Assembly (NCBI RefSeq): GCF_026672275.1
Contig: NZ_JANQCD010000004.1
Span: 1-64,000, forward strand
Direction of reading: 5' to 3'
From: Marinifilum sp. D737
GTDB taxonomy: Bacteria; Bacteroidota; Bacteroidia; Bacteroidales; Marinifilaceae
Length of the DNA: 64,000 nt
The notes below the pieces were generated by a model. The model did not search any database. It saw only the letters and a program-made list of their open reading frames with translations, and was not told where the DNA came from. The translations under genes and the position numbers were made by a program. Position 1 is the stretch's first letter. Every line of letters starts with the position of its first letter. This document shows, one piece after another, positions 30,801 to 38,334 of the stretch.

Positions 30801-30963
30801 CAGCCACTGCTGAATTGTCTTCAGATAGACTGTTAACGTTTGCATTTGCAGCAAATGGAGAGCTTAATACTGCAACAAGCAAAGCTAAACTGCTAATCTT
30901 CCTTCCAAAGCTTAATGGGTTAGTTAAGATGGAATGAAGATTACTTAAATAGCATTTCTTCAT
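27802..30963 (-). CDS. susC: SusC-like TonB-dependent outer-membrane transporter
   Basis: Imports bound glycans through the outer membrane with TonB energy. The 1053 residues start with a long basic N-region and signal ending near AANANV, followed by a carboxypeptidase-D-regulatory-like domain (about 55-135: VTGTVTEESGMSLPGVSVVV), a TonB box-like VDEVVVTALG (about 134-143), the plug (about 145-275 with LQGKVAGVQI and NEPLWIVDGVPFDN) and the 22-strand barrel ending in RTYGFSLNLGF. There is no STN domain, so it should not signal to an anti-sigma factor; regulation must come from elsewhere. It heads the PUL, with a 395-bp control region shared with the divergent regulator. The gene symbol denotes the family. 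Confidence 0.95.
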   Translation of the reverse strand: MKKCYLSNLHSILTNPLSFGRKISSLALLVAVLSSPFAANANVNSLSEDNSAVAVQKTVTGTVTEESGMSLPGVSVVVKGTTVGTVTDVEGKFQIAVDESSVLIFSFVGMTTQEITVGSQSVIDVVMAADALQVDEVVVTALGIKREKKALGYAVQDVKADDLTKAGDGDLVSSLQGKVAGVQINQTGGGVGGSSRIDIRGVSSLVGNNEPLWIVDGVPFDNGNSNDGSVWGGTSRAGGAFDLNPDDIESVSVLKGANAAALYGERGGNGVILVTTKKGKRNKGLGISYSGSMTLSEAAYMLDLQDKFGQGVNGEYYATETASWGPEMKGQQVESWTGEMIPFEDQGNLLKDFTRTGIAHKHNVSFSGGNDDGSFRMSLGKDIINGIYDNHKVEKTTFDLRADYDINSWLNVESKLSFFLTEGKQRPEVGNYSYVSYFNTMPRNIRTSDLKPGYDIIAGKHVEKIYSDASPGNRNPYFLQEQYVNNDKKNRTFGFIAANVKLTSNLKAKFKYGMDFFQFSSLDGYQYADNINPNRPDYNPTQSNFKEENYEFLLSYNKDLNEDFTISLNVGANTMKRHFKQLRSFSGKLSSEDDFYLGAGSNIKAVESITESEVRSMYGFGQVAYKNMIFLDFTARNDWSSTLTSADTEFDNSYFYPSVSLSALLSEMFDLPKFVSYAKVRGSLAQVGKAADPYQTSQTYKIESGDFDLSKGKVPDVLVNKDLKPEISTSWEIGTDIRLFSNRIGLDFTYYQEDTKNQILKLSTDQTTGYPYRLINAGLIRNKGIEVMLTTVPVKTEDFNLTLGFNFAKNKGTLEELYEDMPVYKFEDNEGFVGLPGKRLGIIRGSKYDRNENGDIIVDNNGLMKLSNEEHNILGNVQADWTGAINLNAEYKGFYLSALVSIQQGGDILSTSEQAAVSTGTAKRTLENNRMALFVDGVTVDGGANNVMISAQDYWRKVAQADEEFIYDASHIKLKELAIGYNLPKTILNKIPNNPIQSAKVSLIGRNLFYFHKNTPGTVPDASAYSSSFVAQAYDFAPVPSVRTYGFSLNLGF

Positions 30964-31358
30964 AGTTAGTAAATATTAATTATACAATGAACACAAAATC
31001 ATGTGAAATTTTCTGAAGTCAATATTAGCGCAAACGTATTAATTCACGATTAATATTGAATTAATCACCAAATCAAATACATTAACCACCTTGTTTGGTA
31101 TTGATTTACTGCACGTTAGATTGATTAATTCTAAGTCACTTTTTTTTGAGGTGAAAAAATGAGTTACTCCATTCTCAACATTATTCAGAAAATGAAATTT
31201 TCAAGTGAATTTAAGCTTGTAAGAGTAGCGTAAATTACCTTACAAATGGCCCTTCTACAAGTTTTTTATAACATCTTTCTTCATTCTATAATAAGATTTG
31301 AATATCTTTGATTTTCACAAAAGATTTTAATTATTAACCAACTCTCTCATATAAAATA
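30964..31358. other. Divergent control region between susC and the membrane regulator
   Basis: This 395-bp stretch has no coding frame that I would support. The left part holds the susC -7 element and the shared palindrome. The middle has a T8 tract (31141-31148). The right part should hold the promoter for the regulator gene at 31359, but I could not identify a clear TANNTTTG element there. Confidence 0.6.
31031..31065 (-). promoter_or_regulatory. susC promoter element and palindromic operator candidate
   Basis: On the minus strand 31038-31031 reads TACGTTTG, a match to the Bacteroidota -7 consensus TANNTTTG, about 68 bp before the susC start. Directly upstream is ATTAATTCACGATTAAT (31038-31054), identical to 9731-9747, and a wider inverted repeat pairs ATTAATTCA (31038-31046) with TGAATTAAT (31057-31065). 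I see no -33 TTTG at the standard spacing, which would fit a promoter that depends on an activator. Confidence 0.6.
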
Positions 31359-33887
31359 ATGCGATTAATCAATTGCTTAATTCTTCTGTTAGTTTTTATT
31401 CCTGATTTGTTTGCAGATCATGGAGTTTATTTTAAATCTAATGAAGTAAATAAAGAAAATAGAACTGGCATTGATATTACACACAATGGCAATATTTCCT
31501 ATACCAATAACTTTACAATTCATTTTAATTTATCTTTTCGAGAATCTGAAACACACTATGGCGAAATCCTTTCACTTAAAGAAACCAATAATAAAAATCT
31601 AATTCAGGTTACCTATCGAATGCCAGACTTATTTGTGATATACAATAAGCGGGAAACAAAATTCCATTTAGATCTAAACAAAGAAGAAATTCAAAACAAC
31701 CGATGGATTGATTTTGAACTACATATAGATGCGATTAATAATAAAATTAATCTGCAATTTGCAGACAAAAAACTGCGATCAGATATTGATTTTCCTCAGA
31801 ATTCTGATTTTGCATTATCATTGGGTGTAATCAATAAATACGGATTCTTTATTGATGAAGTGCCTTCTATTTCGATAAAAGATTTAAGTGTTAGAATCGA
31901 TGGAGCTCCCAGACATTTATGGCCATTCAAAAAAACAGATAATTTCCTGGTAAAAGATATTCTTTCCAGTAAAACGGCTAAAGTTTACAATCCTGATTGG
32001 GTAATTGACTATCACAATAAGTGGGAAAAAATACAAAGTTTAAATTTCTCTTCATTGCCTTCGTTATTGTACGACAAGAAAGGTGAACAAATCAATTTCA
32101 TTTTCATGGATGGTACAATACAACGTTTTAATCCATTAACAAAAACGCTCTCAATTATAAATGAAAAAGTTGATGGTTTTCCTTGTTTTGAAAAAGCACA
32201 GCAAATTATTTATAACAAGAATGGAAATATAACTACTTACAGTTATAACCAGAACTTGATTTCCTCCTATGATTCGATCAACAATTCATGGAACAACAAA
32301 AAAGAGTCTACTGAGGATGATACTCCTAAACTGTGGCATCACAACAAATTACTTCATCCTAAAACAAAAAACATCACCACTGTATGTGGATATGGTTATT
32401 ATTCCTATTTCAATGATATCTTATCATTTAATCCGGAAACCAATAATTGGGATAAATTAATCTTTTCTGGAGATACAATAAAACCAAGGTATCTTGCCTC
32501 TTTAGGACAGTCTGGAAAAAATTCAAACTGTTACTACATTTTTGGTGGCCTGGGAAATTCTATGGGCAAGCAAATTTTAGGAAAAGAATTTTATTACGAT
32601 TTGCATAAAATTGATTTCAAAAATCAAGAAATAACCCACTTATGGGACTACAAGTGTGACGACCAATTTCAGTATTTGCCAATTAATAGCATGAAAGTTA
32701 CTGCCAATGATAGTAGTTTCTATACTTTAATGTTTTCCTCATCAAAACAAAACACTTATTTAAGAGCCATTAAAGGATTTATAAACGAGGCAGGAATTGC
32801 ATTTATAGGTGATAGTATCCCGTATAATTTCCTTGATATTGATTCTTTTGCTGACCTTTACTACTGGAATAGCGAAAATAAACTCATCGCAATTACCTCT
32901 CATAAAAAAGAAGATTTGAGCCATGAGGTTAATATTTATACAATCAGTTACGAACCAGGGAACCAAGACAATTTTGATATTAACGGAGTAGGATTACCTC
33001 TCTCGGTTAAAATATTTTACTCTTTACTTGTGATTTGTATCATTCTTCTAGGATTATTTATAGTCAGGAAAGTTAGAAAGGATCGTAGAACAACTGAAAT
33101 ACAAACAACTTACACTTCAACAGAAATATTTGAAGCTCCAATATCTGATTATGAAGCTCCAAAGCAAAATGCCATTATCTTATTTGGAGGTTTTCAGGTT
33201 TTTGATAACAAAGGAAAAGATATTACCTATAGATTTAGTCCTACCCTAAAAGAACTATTTCTCTTAATCCTTTTAAATACTATTAATGAAGGAAAAGGAA
33301 TATCATCCAAAAGAATACAAGAATATTTATGGCCTGATAAATCGGAAAGCAACGCAAAAAACAACAGAGGTGTTAACATCAAAAAACTGAGAGGTATTCT
33401 TGAGGATTTACCAGGGACTGAAGTTGTTTTTGATAACAATTATTGGAAAATCGTTCTTCCTGAAAATATTTTCTGCGATTTCGAACACGTTCGAAATGCA
33501 ATAAAATTGATACGAGAACAAGGCAATATTGAAAATTTAGCTGAAATCATCATTATTCTTCAAAGAGGTTCAATGCTTCAAGATATCTTCCCGGAATGGT
33601 TAGATTCATTCAAAGATTCAAATACAGGATTGATTGTAAGCACTTTGGAAGAGATCCTTAAAGATGAAAATCTTGACAAAGTAATTAGTCTTGCCATATC
33701 TAATGTAATATTCCAATTTGATCAGATGAATGAAACTGCTCTAAAAACAAAGTGTCATTTGTTGGCATCGCAAGGAAAGCATAGCCTGGCAATAGAAACA
33801 TTTGAGCACTACAGGAAACTATATCTAAAATTCTACAACGAAGAATATCAATATACATTCAAAGATATTGTATCAAAGGAAAACTAA
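31359..33887 (+). CDS. Membrane-spanning one-component regulator: LamG/kelch-like sensor plus SARP-type DNA-binding region
   Basis: An 842-residue protein with signal peptide (MRLINCLILLLVFIPDLFAD), a LamG-like beta-sandwich (about 25-185), a propeller-like region with kelch-type repeats (about 225-530, e.g. NDILSFNPETNNWDKL and YYIFGGLGN), one membrane helix (about 548-570), a basic KVRKDRR stop-transfer, then a winged-helix domain (about 606-700, FGGFQVFD...KELFLLILL...RIQEYLWP) and a helical region (about 705-835) like the bacterial transcriptional activator domain of SARP regulators. Sensing in the periplasm and DNA binding in the cytoplasm on one chain is inferred. It is divergent from susC and takes the place usually held by a hybrid two-component system or ECF sigma pair, so it is the best candidate PUL regulator. 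Confidence 0.8.
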   Translation: MRLINCLILLLVFIPDLFADHGVYFKSNEVNKENRTGIDITHNGNISYTNNFTIHFNLSFRESETHYGEILSLKETNNKNLIQVTYRMPDLFVIYNKRETKFHLDLNKEEIQNNRWIDFELHIDAINNKINLQFADKKLRSDIDFPQNSDFALSLGVINKYGFFIDEVPSISIKDLSVRIDGAPRHLWPFKKTDNFLVKDILSSKTAKVYNPDWVIDYHNKWEKIQSLNFSSLPSLLYDKKGEQINFIFMDGTIQRFNPLTKTLSIINEKVDGFPCFEKAQQIIYNKNGNITTYSYNQNLISSYDSINNSWNNKKESTEDDTPKLWHHNKLLHPKTKNITTVCGYGYYSYFNDILSFNPETNNWDKLIFSGDTIKPRYLASLGQSGKNSNCYYIFGGLGNSMGKQILGKEFYYDLHKIDFKNQEITHLWDYKCDDQFQYLPINSMKVTANDSSFYTLMFSSSKQNTYLRAIKGFINEAGIAFIGDSIPYNFLDIDSFADLYYWNSENKLIAITSHKKEDLSHEVNIYTISYEPGNQDNFDINGVGLPLSVKIFYSLLVICIILLGLFIVRKVRKDRRTTEIQTTYTSTEIFEAPISDYEAPKQNAIILFGGFQVFDNKGKDITYRFSPTLKELFLLILLNTINEGKGISSKRIQEYLWPDKSESNAKNNRGVNIKKLRGILEDLPGTEVVFDNNYWKIVLPENIFCDFEHVRNAIKLIREQGNIENLAEIIIILQRGSMLQDIFPEWLDSFKDSNTGLIVSTLEEILKDENLDKVISLAISNVIFQFDQMNETALKTKCHLLASQGKHSLAIETFEHYRKLYLKFYNEEYQYTFKDIVSKEN

Positions 33888-33894
33888 TCAAATA

Positions 33895-33925
33895 AAAAGC
33901 CTGACACATAAAGCGTCAGGCTTTT
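33895..33925. terminator. Bidirectional terminator between the regulator and the ROK gene
   Basis: AAAAGCCTGAC (33895-33905) and GTCAGGCTTTT (33915-33925) form a perfect 11-bp stem with A- and T-runs on either side, between two convergent genes. Confidence 0.9.
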
Positions 33926-33995
33926 CTAATCTAATCTTTAACAATGAAAAATCCGGAAAGAGCACTATTAAATTCTCAATCCGGATATCACACTA

Positions 33996-35093
33996 CTACA
34001 AATTTTTCAATGCAAATGCATAAGCTCCAATACCTATGGCTTTGCTTGCTCCAAGTTTACTGGAACACACAGCCAAACGAGGGTTTGGATCATATTTTAT
34101 TGTCTTATCCGTTCCTGGAATTTTAATATCTGTTGAATGATTTGCCGCAAACTCTGCAAATTCATCTTCATTATCGATATTGTATACTTTCTGAACCAAT
34201 CGTGGTAAAGCATCTCCATTTGAAGTATAACATTTGCCGTTCATTTCTTCCAATGCTGCTGGCATATACAAATCATGAGCACCTGTAAGACCTCCACCAA
34301 TAACAGCTATTCCATCTGTAATTGTCAATAAATTAGCTAAACTATCGCCCAAACATTTTCCAAAAATTTTAAATGATTCCAATGCTGCAGCATTATCCGG
34401 ATTTGTTTGATCCATAGCAACATCGTATACATCTTTTGGCATTAAATCTTTAGGATATTCGCTTTTTGCACGAGAAAGAAATTCTCTTTGTATAGCCCTT
34501 GTACTAATTCCCTCTTCAGCAAATCGTTCTGGATAAATACGACTACTTGTTAGCCAAACCTCAGTAGCTATTGAGTTATCACCAATTAGCAATTCATCAT
34601 TATGTACCAAACCACCACCAAAGCCAGTGCCCAAAGTAACCCCAACAAGATTCTTATATCGTTTTGGACTTCCTGCCTGTACCAATTTGTTATTAACCTC
34701 TGGCAAAACACCACCTAGAGCTTCTCCATATGCAAATAAATCACCATCGTTGTTAATAAATACGGGAATATTGAACTTCTCCCGTAACATTGGTCCCAAT
34801 GCTACACCTCCCCTAAATGCAGGCAAATTAGGTAAATCACCGATAATCCCATTTCTATAATCAGCCGGACCGGGAAAAGCAAAACTAATTGCAACCGGAT
34901 TTTCACTCAATTTATTGGACACTTCTTGAAATCCATCTACAATGGTCTGCAAACACAAATCTAAATTGTCAGCATTTGATGGTTTTCTAATAGGTTCAAC
35001 TACCTCTTCCCCACTTTTCATAGCCGAGAAAACAAAATTTGTTCCTCCTGCATCAAGAGTCATTACAACTCTTTCATCTCTCCAAATATTCAT
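33996..35093 (-). CDS. ROK-family sugar kinase lacking the usual zinc motif
   Basis: Probably phosphorylates a hexose in the cytoplasm with ATP. The 365 residues show the phosphate-1 loop LDAGGTNF (Asp14, Gly16, Gly17, Thr18), the catalytic aspartate region FINNDGDLFAYGEAL with Asp116, and the phosphate-2 GVTLGTGFGGG at 151-161. The ROK zinc site (GEIGH followed by CxCGxxGCxE) is missing: the matching stretch reads ATEVWLTSSRIYPERF. Some ROK proteins lack it, but its absence makes the substrate hard to predict. The gene is last in a LacI-MFS-ROK operon beside the PUL, so glucose or mannose freed from glycans is a reasonable substrate. It ends at a strong bidirectional terminator. Confidence 0.85.
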   Translation of the reverse strand: MNIWRDERVVMTLDAGGTNFVFSAMKSGEEVVEPIRKPSNADNLDLCLQTIVDGFQEVSNKLSENPVAISFAFPGPADYRNGIIGDLPNLPAFRGGVALGPMLREKFNIPVFINNDGDLFAYGEALGGVLPEVNNKLVQAGSPKRYKNLVGVTLGTGFGGGLVHNDELLIGDNSIATEVWLTSSRIYPERFAEEGISTRAIQREFLSRAKSEYPKDLMPKDVYDVAMDQTNPDNAAALESFKIFGKCLGDSLANLLTITDGIAVIGGGLTGAHDLYMPAALEEMNGKCYTSNGDALPRLVQKVYNIDNEDEFAEFAANHSTDIKIPGTDKTIKYDPNPRLAVCSSKLGASKAIGIGAYAFALKNL

Positions 35094-35101
35094 TCTTATT
35101 A

Positions 35102-36256
35102 TTACTTTCTTTTATAAAATGATAAACCGAAAATATATCCGATACAAACCAATGTTACCACAAAACCAGCCATTAATGAAAAGATATCTGCTACAGCACC
35201 AAAAATCAATGGTACAAATGCACCTCCAATAATTGCTGTTACCATTAAACCCGAAATTTCATTGCTACGCTCAGGCATTGCATCGATTGTGATAGAAAAT
35301 ACCAAAGGAAAAATATTTGCAAACCCTAATCCGATAAGGAAAATAGAAACAAATCCAATAACTGCAGTTGGAGCGATATATAATCCTAAAATACCAAGCA
35401 TGGCTATTACAGTTGTCACCTTCAAAAATCTTGTTGGAGACATCCAGTTTAGAATAACTCCTCCTAAAAATCTACCTGTCATTAAAGCCAGAAAGAAAAA
35501 CAAAGTTCCCCATAGCCCTAATTCCTTAATGTCATAATTGAACTGATGCGCTAAATAATTTGGCAATTTTGCACTCATACTAACTTCAGCTCCTACATAA
35601 AGAAAAATAGCCAATACCATAAAAAACACATATGGATTTTTAAGCAAAGCTAATACAGAACCAAATGAAGCAGGAGTTGCTGCATCATCCTTTTGTTCAT
35701 CAATCTTAACCACATACAAATAGATTACTGCAATTAATAGAACCACAGAGTAAATTGGGAATAAAATTTTCCAATCTAAATTCCAATATTTAGCTGCCAT
35801 AAGAGGGATTAATGCTCCGGACAAGGATCCTATTGCCTTAAAAAATTGTCCAAAAGATAAATTTCTGGAGTATTTTCCTTCTGGTGACACATCACGCATT
35901 ATTGGATTTCCAGCAACTTGCAGTAAAGTAGCACCTGTTCCTAGCAGTAATAATGCTCCTAATAATAATCCAAACGAGGAAAAATCTCCCAAAATTGGTA
36001 AAATCAAACCAATTAATGCAATTACCATTCCCAGCAACAATACAAACTTTCTACTTTTTCTATCTTGAAATAATGCCATTGGTACAGATAGTAATCCAAA
36101 CATGATGAATCCCATGAATGTAACCAAGCCAGCCATAAAATTTGTCAGCTCATAATCTGCTTGTAACTGACTGGTTAGAGGTCCAACAACATCACCAAAG
36201 CCCATACAAAGAAAGGCTAGGAAAATCGGTCCTGATTTTAAATAATTGTTCTTCAT
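35102..36256 (-). CDS. MFS sugar transporter (FucP/glucose-galactose permease type)
   Basis: A 384-residue inner-membrane protein with 12 predicted helices. The N-terminus MKNNYLKSGPIFLAFLCMGF and the repeated motif FGLLSVPMALFQDRKSRK between helices 2 and 3 are like those in the fucose/glucose:proton symporter (FHS) group, and LLLLGTGATLLQVAGNPIM matches the helix-4/5 region of that group. A second-half counterpart follows at LTGRFLGGVIL. It is 8 bp upstream of the ROK kinase gene and 10 bp downstream of the LacI gene. Uptake of a monosaccharide that the kinase then phosphorylates is the simplest reading. Hexose identity cannot be told from sequence. Confidence 0.87.
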   Translation of the reverse strand: MKNNYLKSGPIFLAFLCMGFGDVVGPLTSQLQADYELTNFMAGLVTFMGFIMFGLLSVPMALFQDRKSRKFVLLLGMVIALIGLILPILGDFSSFGLLLGALLLLGTGATLLQVAGNPIMRDVSPEGKYSRNLSFGQFFKAIGSLSGALIPLMAAKYWNLDWKILFPIYSVVLLIAVIYLYVVKIDEQKDDAATPASFGSVLALLKNPYVFFMVLAIFLYVGAEVSMSAKLPNYLAHQFNYDIKELGLWGTLFFFLALMTGRFLGGVILNWMSPTRFLKVTTVIAMLGILGLYIAPTAVIGFVSIFLIGLGFANIFPLVFSITIDAMPERSNEISGLMVTAIIGGAFVPLIFGAVADIFSLMAGFVVTLVCIGYIFGLSFYKRK

Positions 36257-36266
36257 AAATAGTTAA

Positions 36267-37265
36267 TTATAAACGTTCTATTAATTTTGGTTCTAATACA
36301 ATTCTTTTGCTTATGTGTTCTTTTTCATACATCACTTCCCCAAGAATATCCACAGTATAATTGGCTATCTTTTCAATAGGTTGAGCAACCGAAGTAACTT
36401 TTGGTTGGGAATAATCGAACAAATCCAGATTATCGAAACTCACAAACCTTACATCCTCAATTTTTTCCTTGTGAAAAATATTCATTGCCCAAATCGCATG
36501 AGCAGTAATCTGGTTATTGGTGAATACAACAGCGTCTACTTGTTCATCAATCAAATACTGCAATTGGGCTTTGGTACTCTCTTTTAGATTATTGTTATCA
36601 ACAATTCGAATCAAACGATCATCAATGTCAATTTTATTTTCGCTTAAGGCTTCGCGGTAACCATCGATTCGAAGTTCCAGAGAATAAACATTTGGCGTAA
36701 TAGAAAGTAATCCTATTTTTTTAGATCCATGCCTGATTGCATTTTGGACTGCATCCTTCATTGCATTTTTATTCTCAACAAGAATATAGTTTCCTAAAAA
36801 ATCAGGATGTTCCCTGTCGAAAAACACCATTGGAAAACGTTGCGCCGCCAATGTGTTTAACATCGCCAAATTTTCGAAAGAAGAAGCCAGAATAAGTCCA
36901 TCAACCTGTCGGTTCACAAACATATTTAGCAGTAAATCTTCTTTTTCCTGGGTTTCATCGGTACTTCCAATAATTAAATGATATCCTTTATCTGCTAACA
37001 AATCTTCTATCAGGCGTCCAATTTTGGCATAAAACGGGTTAGATATATCGGGAACCAAATAACCAATGGTGTTGGTTTTCCCTTTTTTCAAACTTTTAGC
37101 AATCTGATTGGGCTGATAGTTTACCTCGCGAACATATGCCAGTATCTTTTCTTGCGTTTTCTTACTGATATTTTTTTCATCCCCTTTATTATTTAAAACA
37201 AAGGAAACTGTTGTTTTTGAATAACCTAGCTCCTGGGCTATATCCTTTATAGATTTCTTTTTCAA
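36267..37265 (-). CDS. LacI-family transcriptional regulator
   Basis: A 332-residue repressor-type regulator. The N-terminal helix-turn-helix is clear (SIKDIAQELGYSKTTVSFVL, residues 5-24), followed by the hinge helix region NYQPNQIAKSLKKGKTNTIGYL and the periplasmic-binding-protein-like sensor domain (about 62-332, with VDGLILASS, MVFFDREHP and VRFVSFDNLDLF). It is the first gene of an operon with an MFS transporter and a ROK kinase, and two LacI-type palindromes with a central CG lie just upstream (37282-37306), so autoregulation and sugar-induced release are likely. The effector sugar is unknown. Bacteroidota LacI proteins with this layout usually control their own transporter operon. Confidence 0.92.
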   Translation of the reverse strand: MKKKSIKDIAQELGYSKTTVSFVLNNKGDEKNISKKTQEKILAYVREVNYQPNQIAKSLKKGKTNTIGYLVPDISNPFYAKIGRLIEDLLADKGYHLIIGSTDETQEKEDLLLNMFVNRQVDGLILASSFENLAMLNTLAAQRFPMVFFDREHPDFLGNYILVENKNAMKDAVQNAIRHGSKKIGLLSITPNVYSLELRIDGYREALSENKIDIDDRLIRIVDNNNLKESTKAQLQYLIDEQVDAVVFTNNQITAHAIWAMNIFHKEKIEDVRFVSFDNLDLFDYSQPKVTSVAQPIEKIANYTVDILGEVMYEKEHISKRIVLEPKLIERL

Positions 37266-37281
37266 GTTTTTTGCTCTTTAC

Positions 37282-37306
37282 TAAACCGTTTTACTAAATC
37301 GATTTA
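37282..37306. promoter_or_regulatory. Tandem LacI-type operators
   Basis: TAAATCGATTTA (37295-37306) is a perfect 12-bp palindrome with the central CG typical of LacI operators; TAAACCGTTTTA (37282-37293) is the same type with 10 of 12 positions symmetric. Their centres are 13 bp apart. They lie 17 to 41 bp before the lacI-type gene start. Confidence 0.65.
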
Positions 37307-37477
37307 TCAAAAGTATGACATTTTTTGAAAGAATGAAAATTTTTATCCAAATCTAATGTCAATTAAATAGAAATCCCTTGAATATAAGATAAGCTTGTTT
37401 AAATAAATTGTATTTTTACCTATTGTCATGCGTATTTTCACACCTTCTGCCTGATTAAATCAAATAAAAATAGACAG

Positions 37478-38275
37478 ATGAAAAACGAAAAGATTTGTGT
37501 TATTGGATGTGGTAACCTTGGTAAATCAATCGCCAAAGGATTATTGGAACATGAAGATTTTAATTCTGAAAATGTTATTGCAACCAGAAGAAAGCTCAAA
37601 CTGATAGAAGATTTAAAACCACATGGTGCAGAAATTACCTCAGATAATCTTTATGCAGTTAGGAACGCTAACATCATTTTAGTGGCCGTTAAACCCTATA
37701 ATGTCGATAAGATCATTAATGAGATTAAACCTGAAATAAAAGAAGGCAAACATATATTGGTTTCATTGGCTACTGGTTTAGGTACTAATGAAATATCTGA
37801 GATGCTGGATGATAAAATACCTGTATTTAGAGCGATGCCAAATATTGCTGCAGATATTGGAGAATCTGTCACCTGTATTTGTGGAAAGAATTCCTCTGTA
37901 GAACATACTCAAAAGGTAAAATTTATTTTCGATGCAATAGGTGAAAGTTTAATCATTAATGAAGAATTAATGGAGGCTGCTACAATACTGGGGGCCTGTG
38001 GTATTGCATTTGTTTTTCGTTTTATTCGTGCTATGATTCAGGGAGGTATTCAAATTGGATTTGATGCAAACACAGCCAACCAAATTGTTTCTCAAACCGT
38101 AAAAGGTGCTGCCAAAATGTTACAGGAAAATAGCAATCATCCTGAATCGGAAATTGACAAGGTTACAACACCAAAAGGTTGTACAATTGTTGGATTAAAT
38201 GAAATGGAACATCAAGGATTCTCCTCTTCACTAATTAGAGGAATTGTTACTTCATTCGAGAAAATAGAAAAGTAA
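37478..38275 (+). CDS. proC: Pyrroline-5-carboxylate reductase
   Basis: Last step of proline synthesis: reduces pyrroline-5-carboxylate with NAD(P)H in the cytoplasm. The 265 residues fit the family. The Rossmann glycine motif is ICVIGCGNLGKSIAKGL (6-22), followed by ATRR (35-38) and the VAVKPYN motif (69-75); the C-terminal helical domain shows the signature around SEIDKVTTPKGCTIVGLNEME. It is monocistronic, divergent from the LacI operon and ended by a terminator at 38304-38330. No other proline gene is nearby. Confidence 0.95.
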   Translation: MKNEKICVIGCGNLGKSIAKGLLEHEDFNSENVIATRRKLKLIEDLKPHGAEITSDNLYAVRNANIILVAVKPYNVDKIINEIKPEIKEGKHILVSLATGLGTNEISEMLDDKIPVFRAMPNIAADIGESVTCICGKNSSVEHTQKVKFIFDAIGESLIINEELMEAATILGACGIAFVFRFIRAMIQGGIQIGFDANTANQIVSQTVKGAAKMLQENSNHPESEIDKVTTPKGCTIVGLNEMEHQGFSSSLIRGIVTSFEKIEK

Positions 38276-38303
38276 CACAAAATCTATTCTTGTAGTAAAA
38301 AAT

Positions 38304-38330
38304 AAAGCCATTCTGTATGAGAATGGCTTT
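38304..38330. terminator. Bidirectional terminator after proC
   Basis: AAAGCCATTCT (38304-38314) pairs perfectly with AGAATGGCTTT (38320-38330). It lies between convergent proC and the leftward peptidase gene. Confidence 0.85.
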
Positions 38331-38334
38331 TCAG

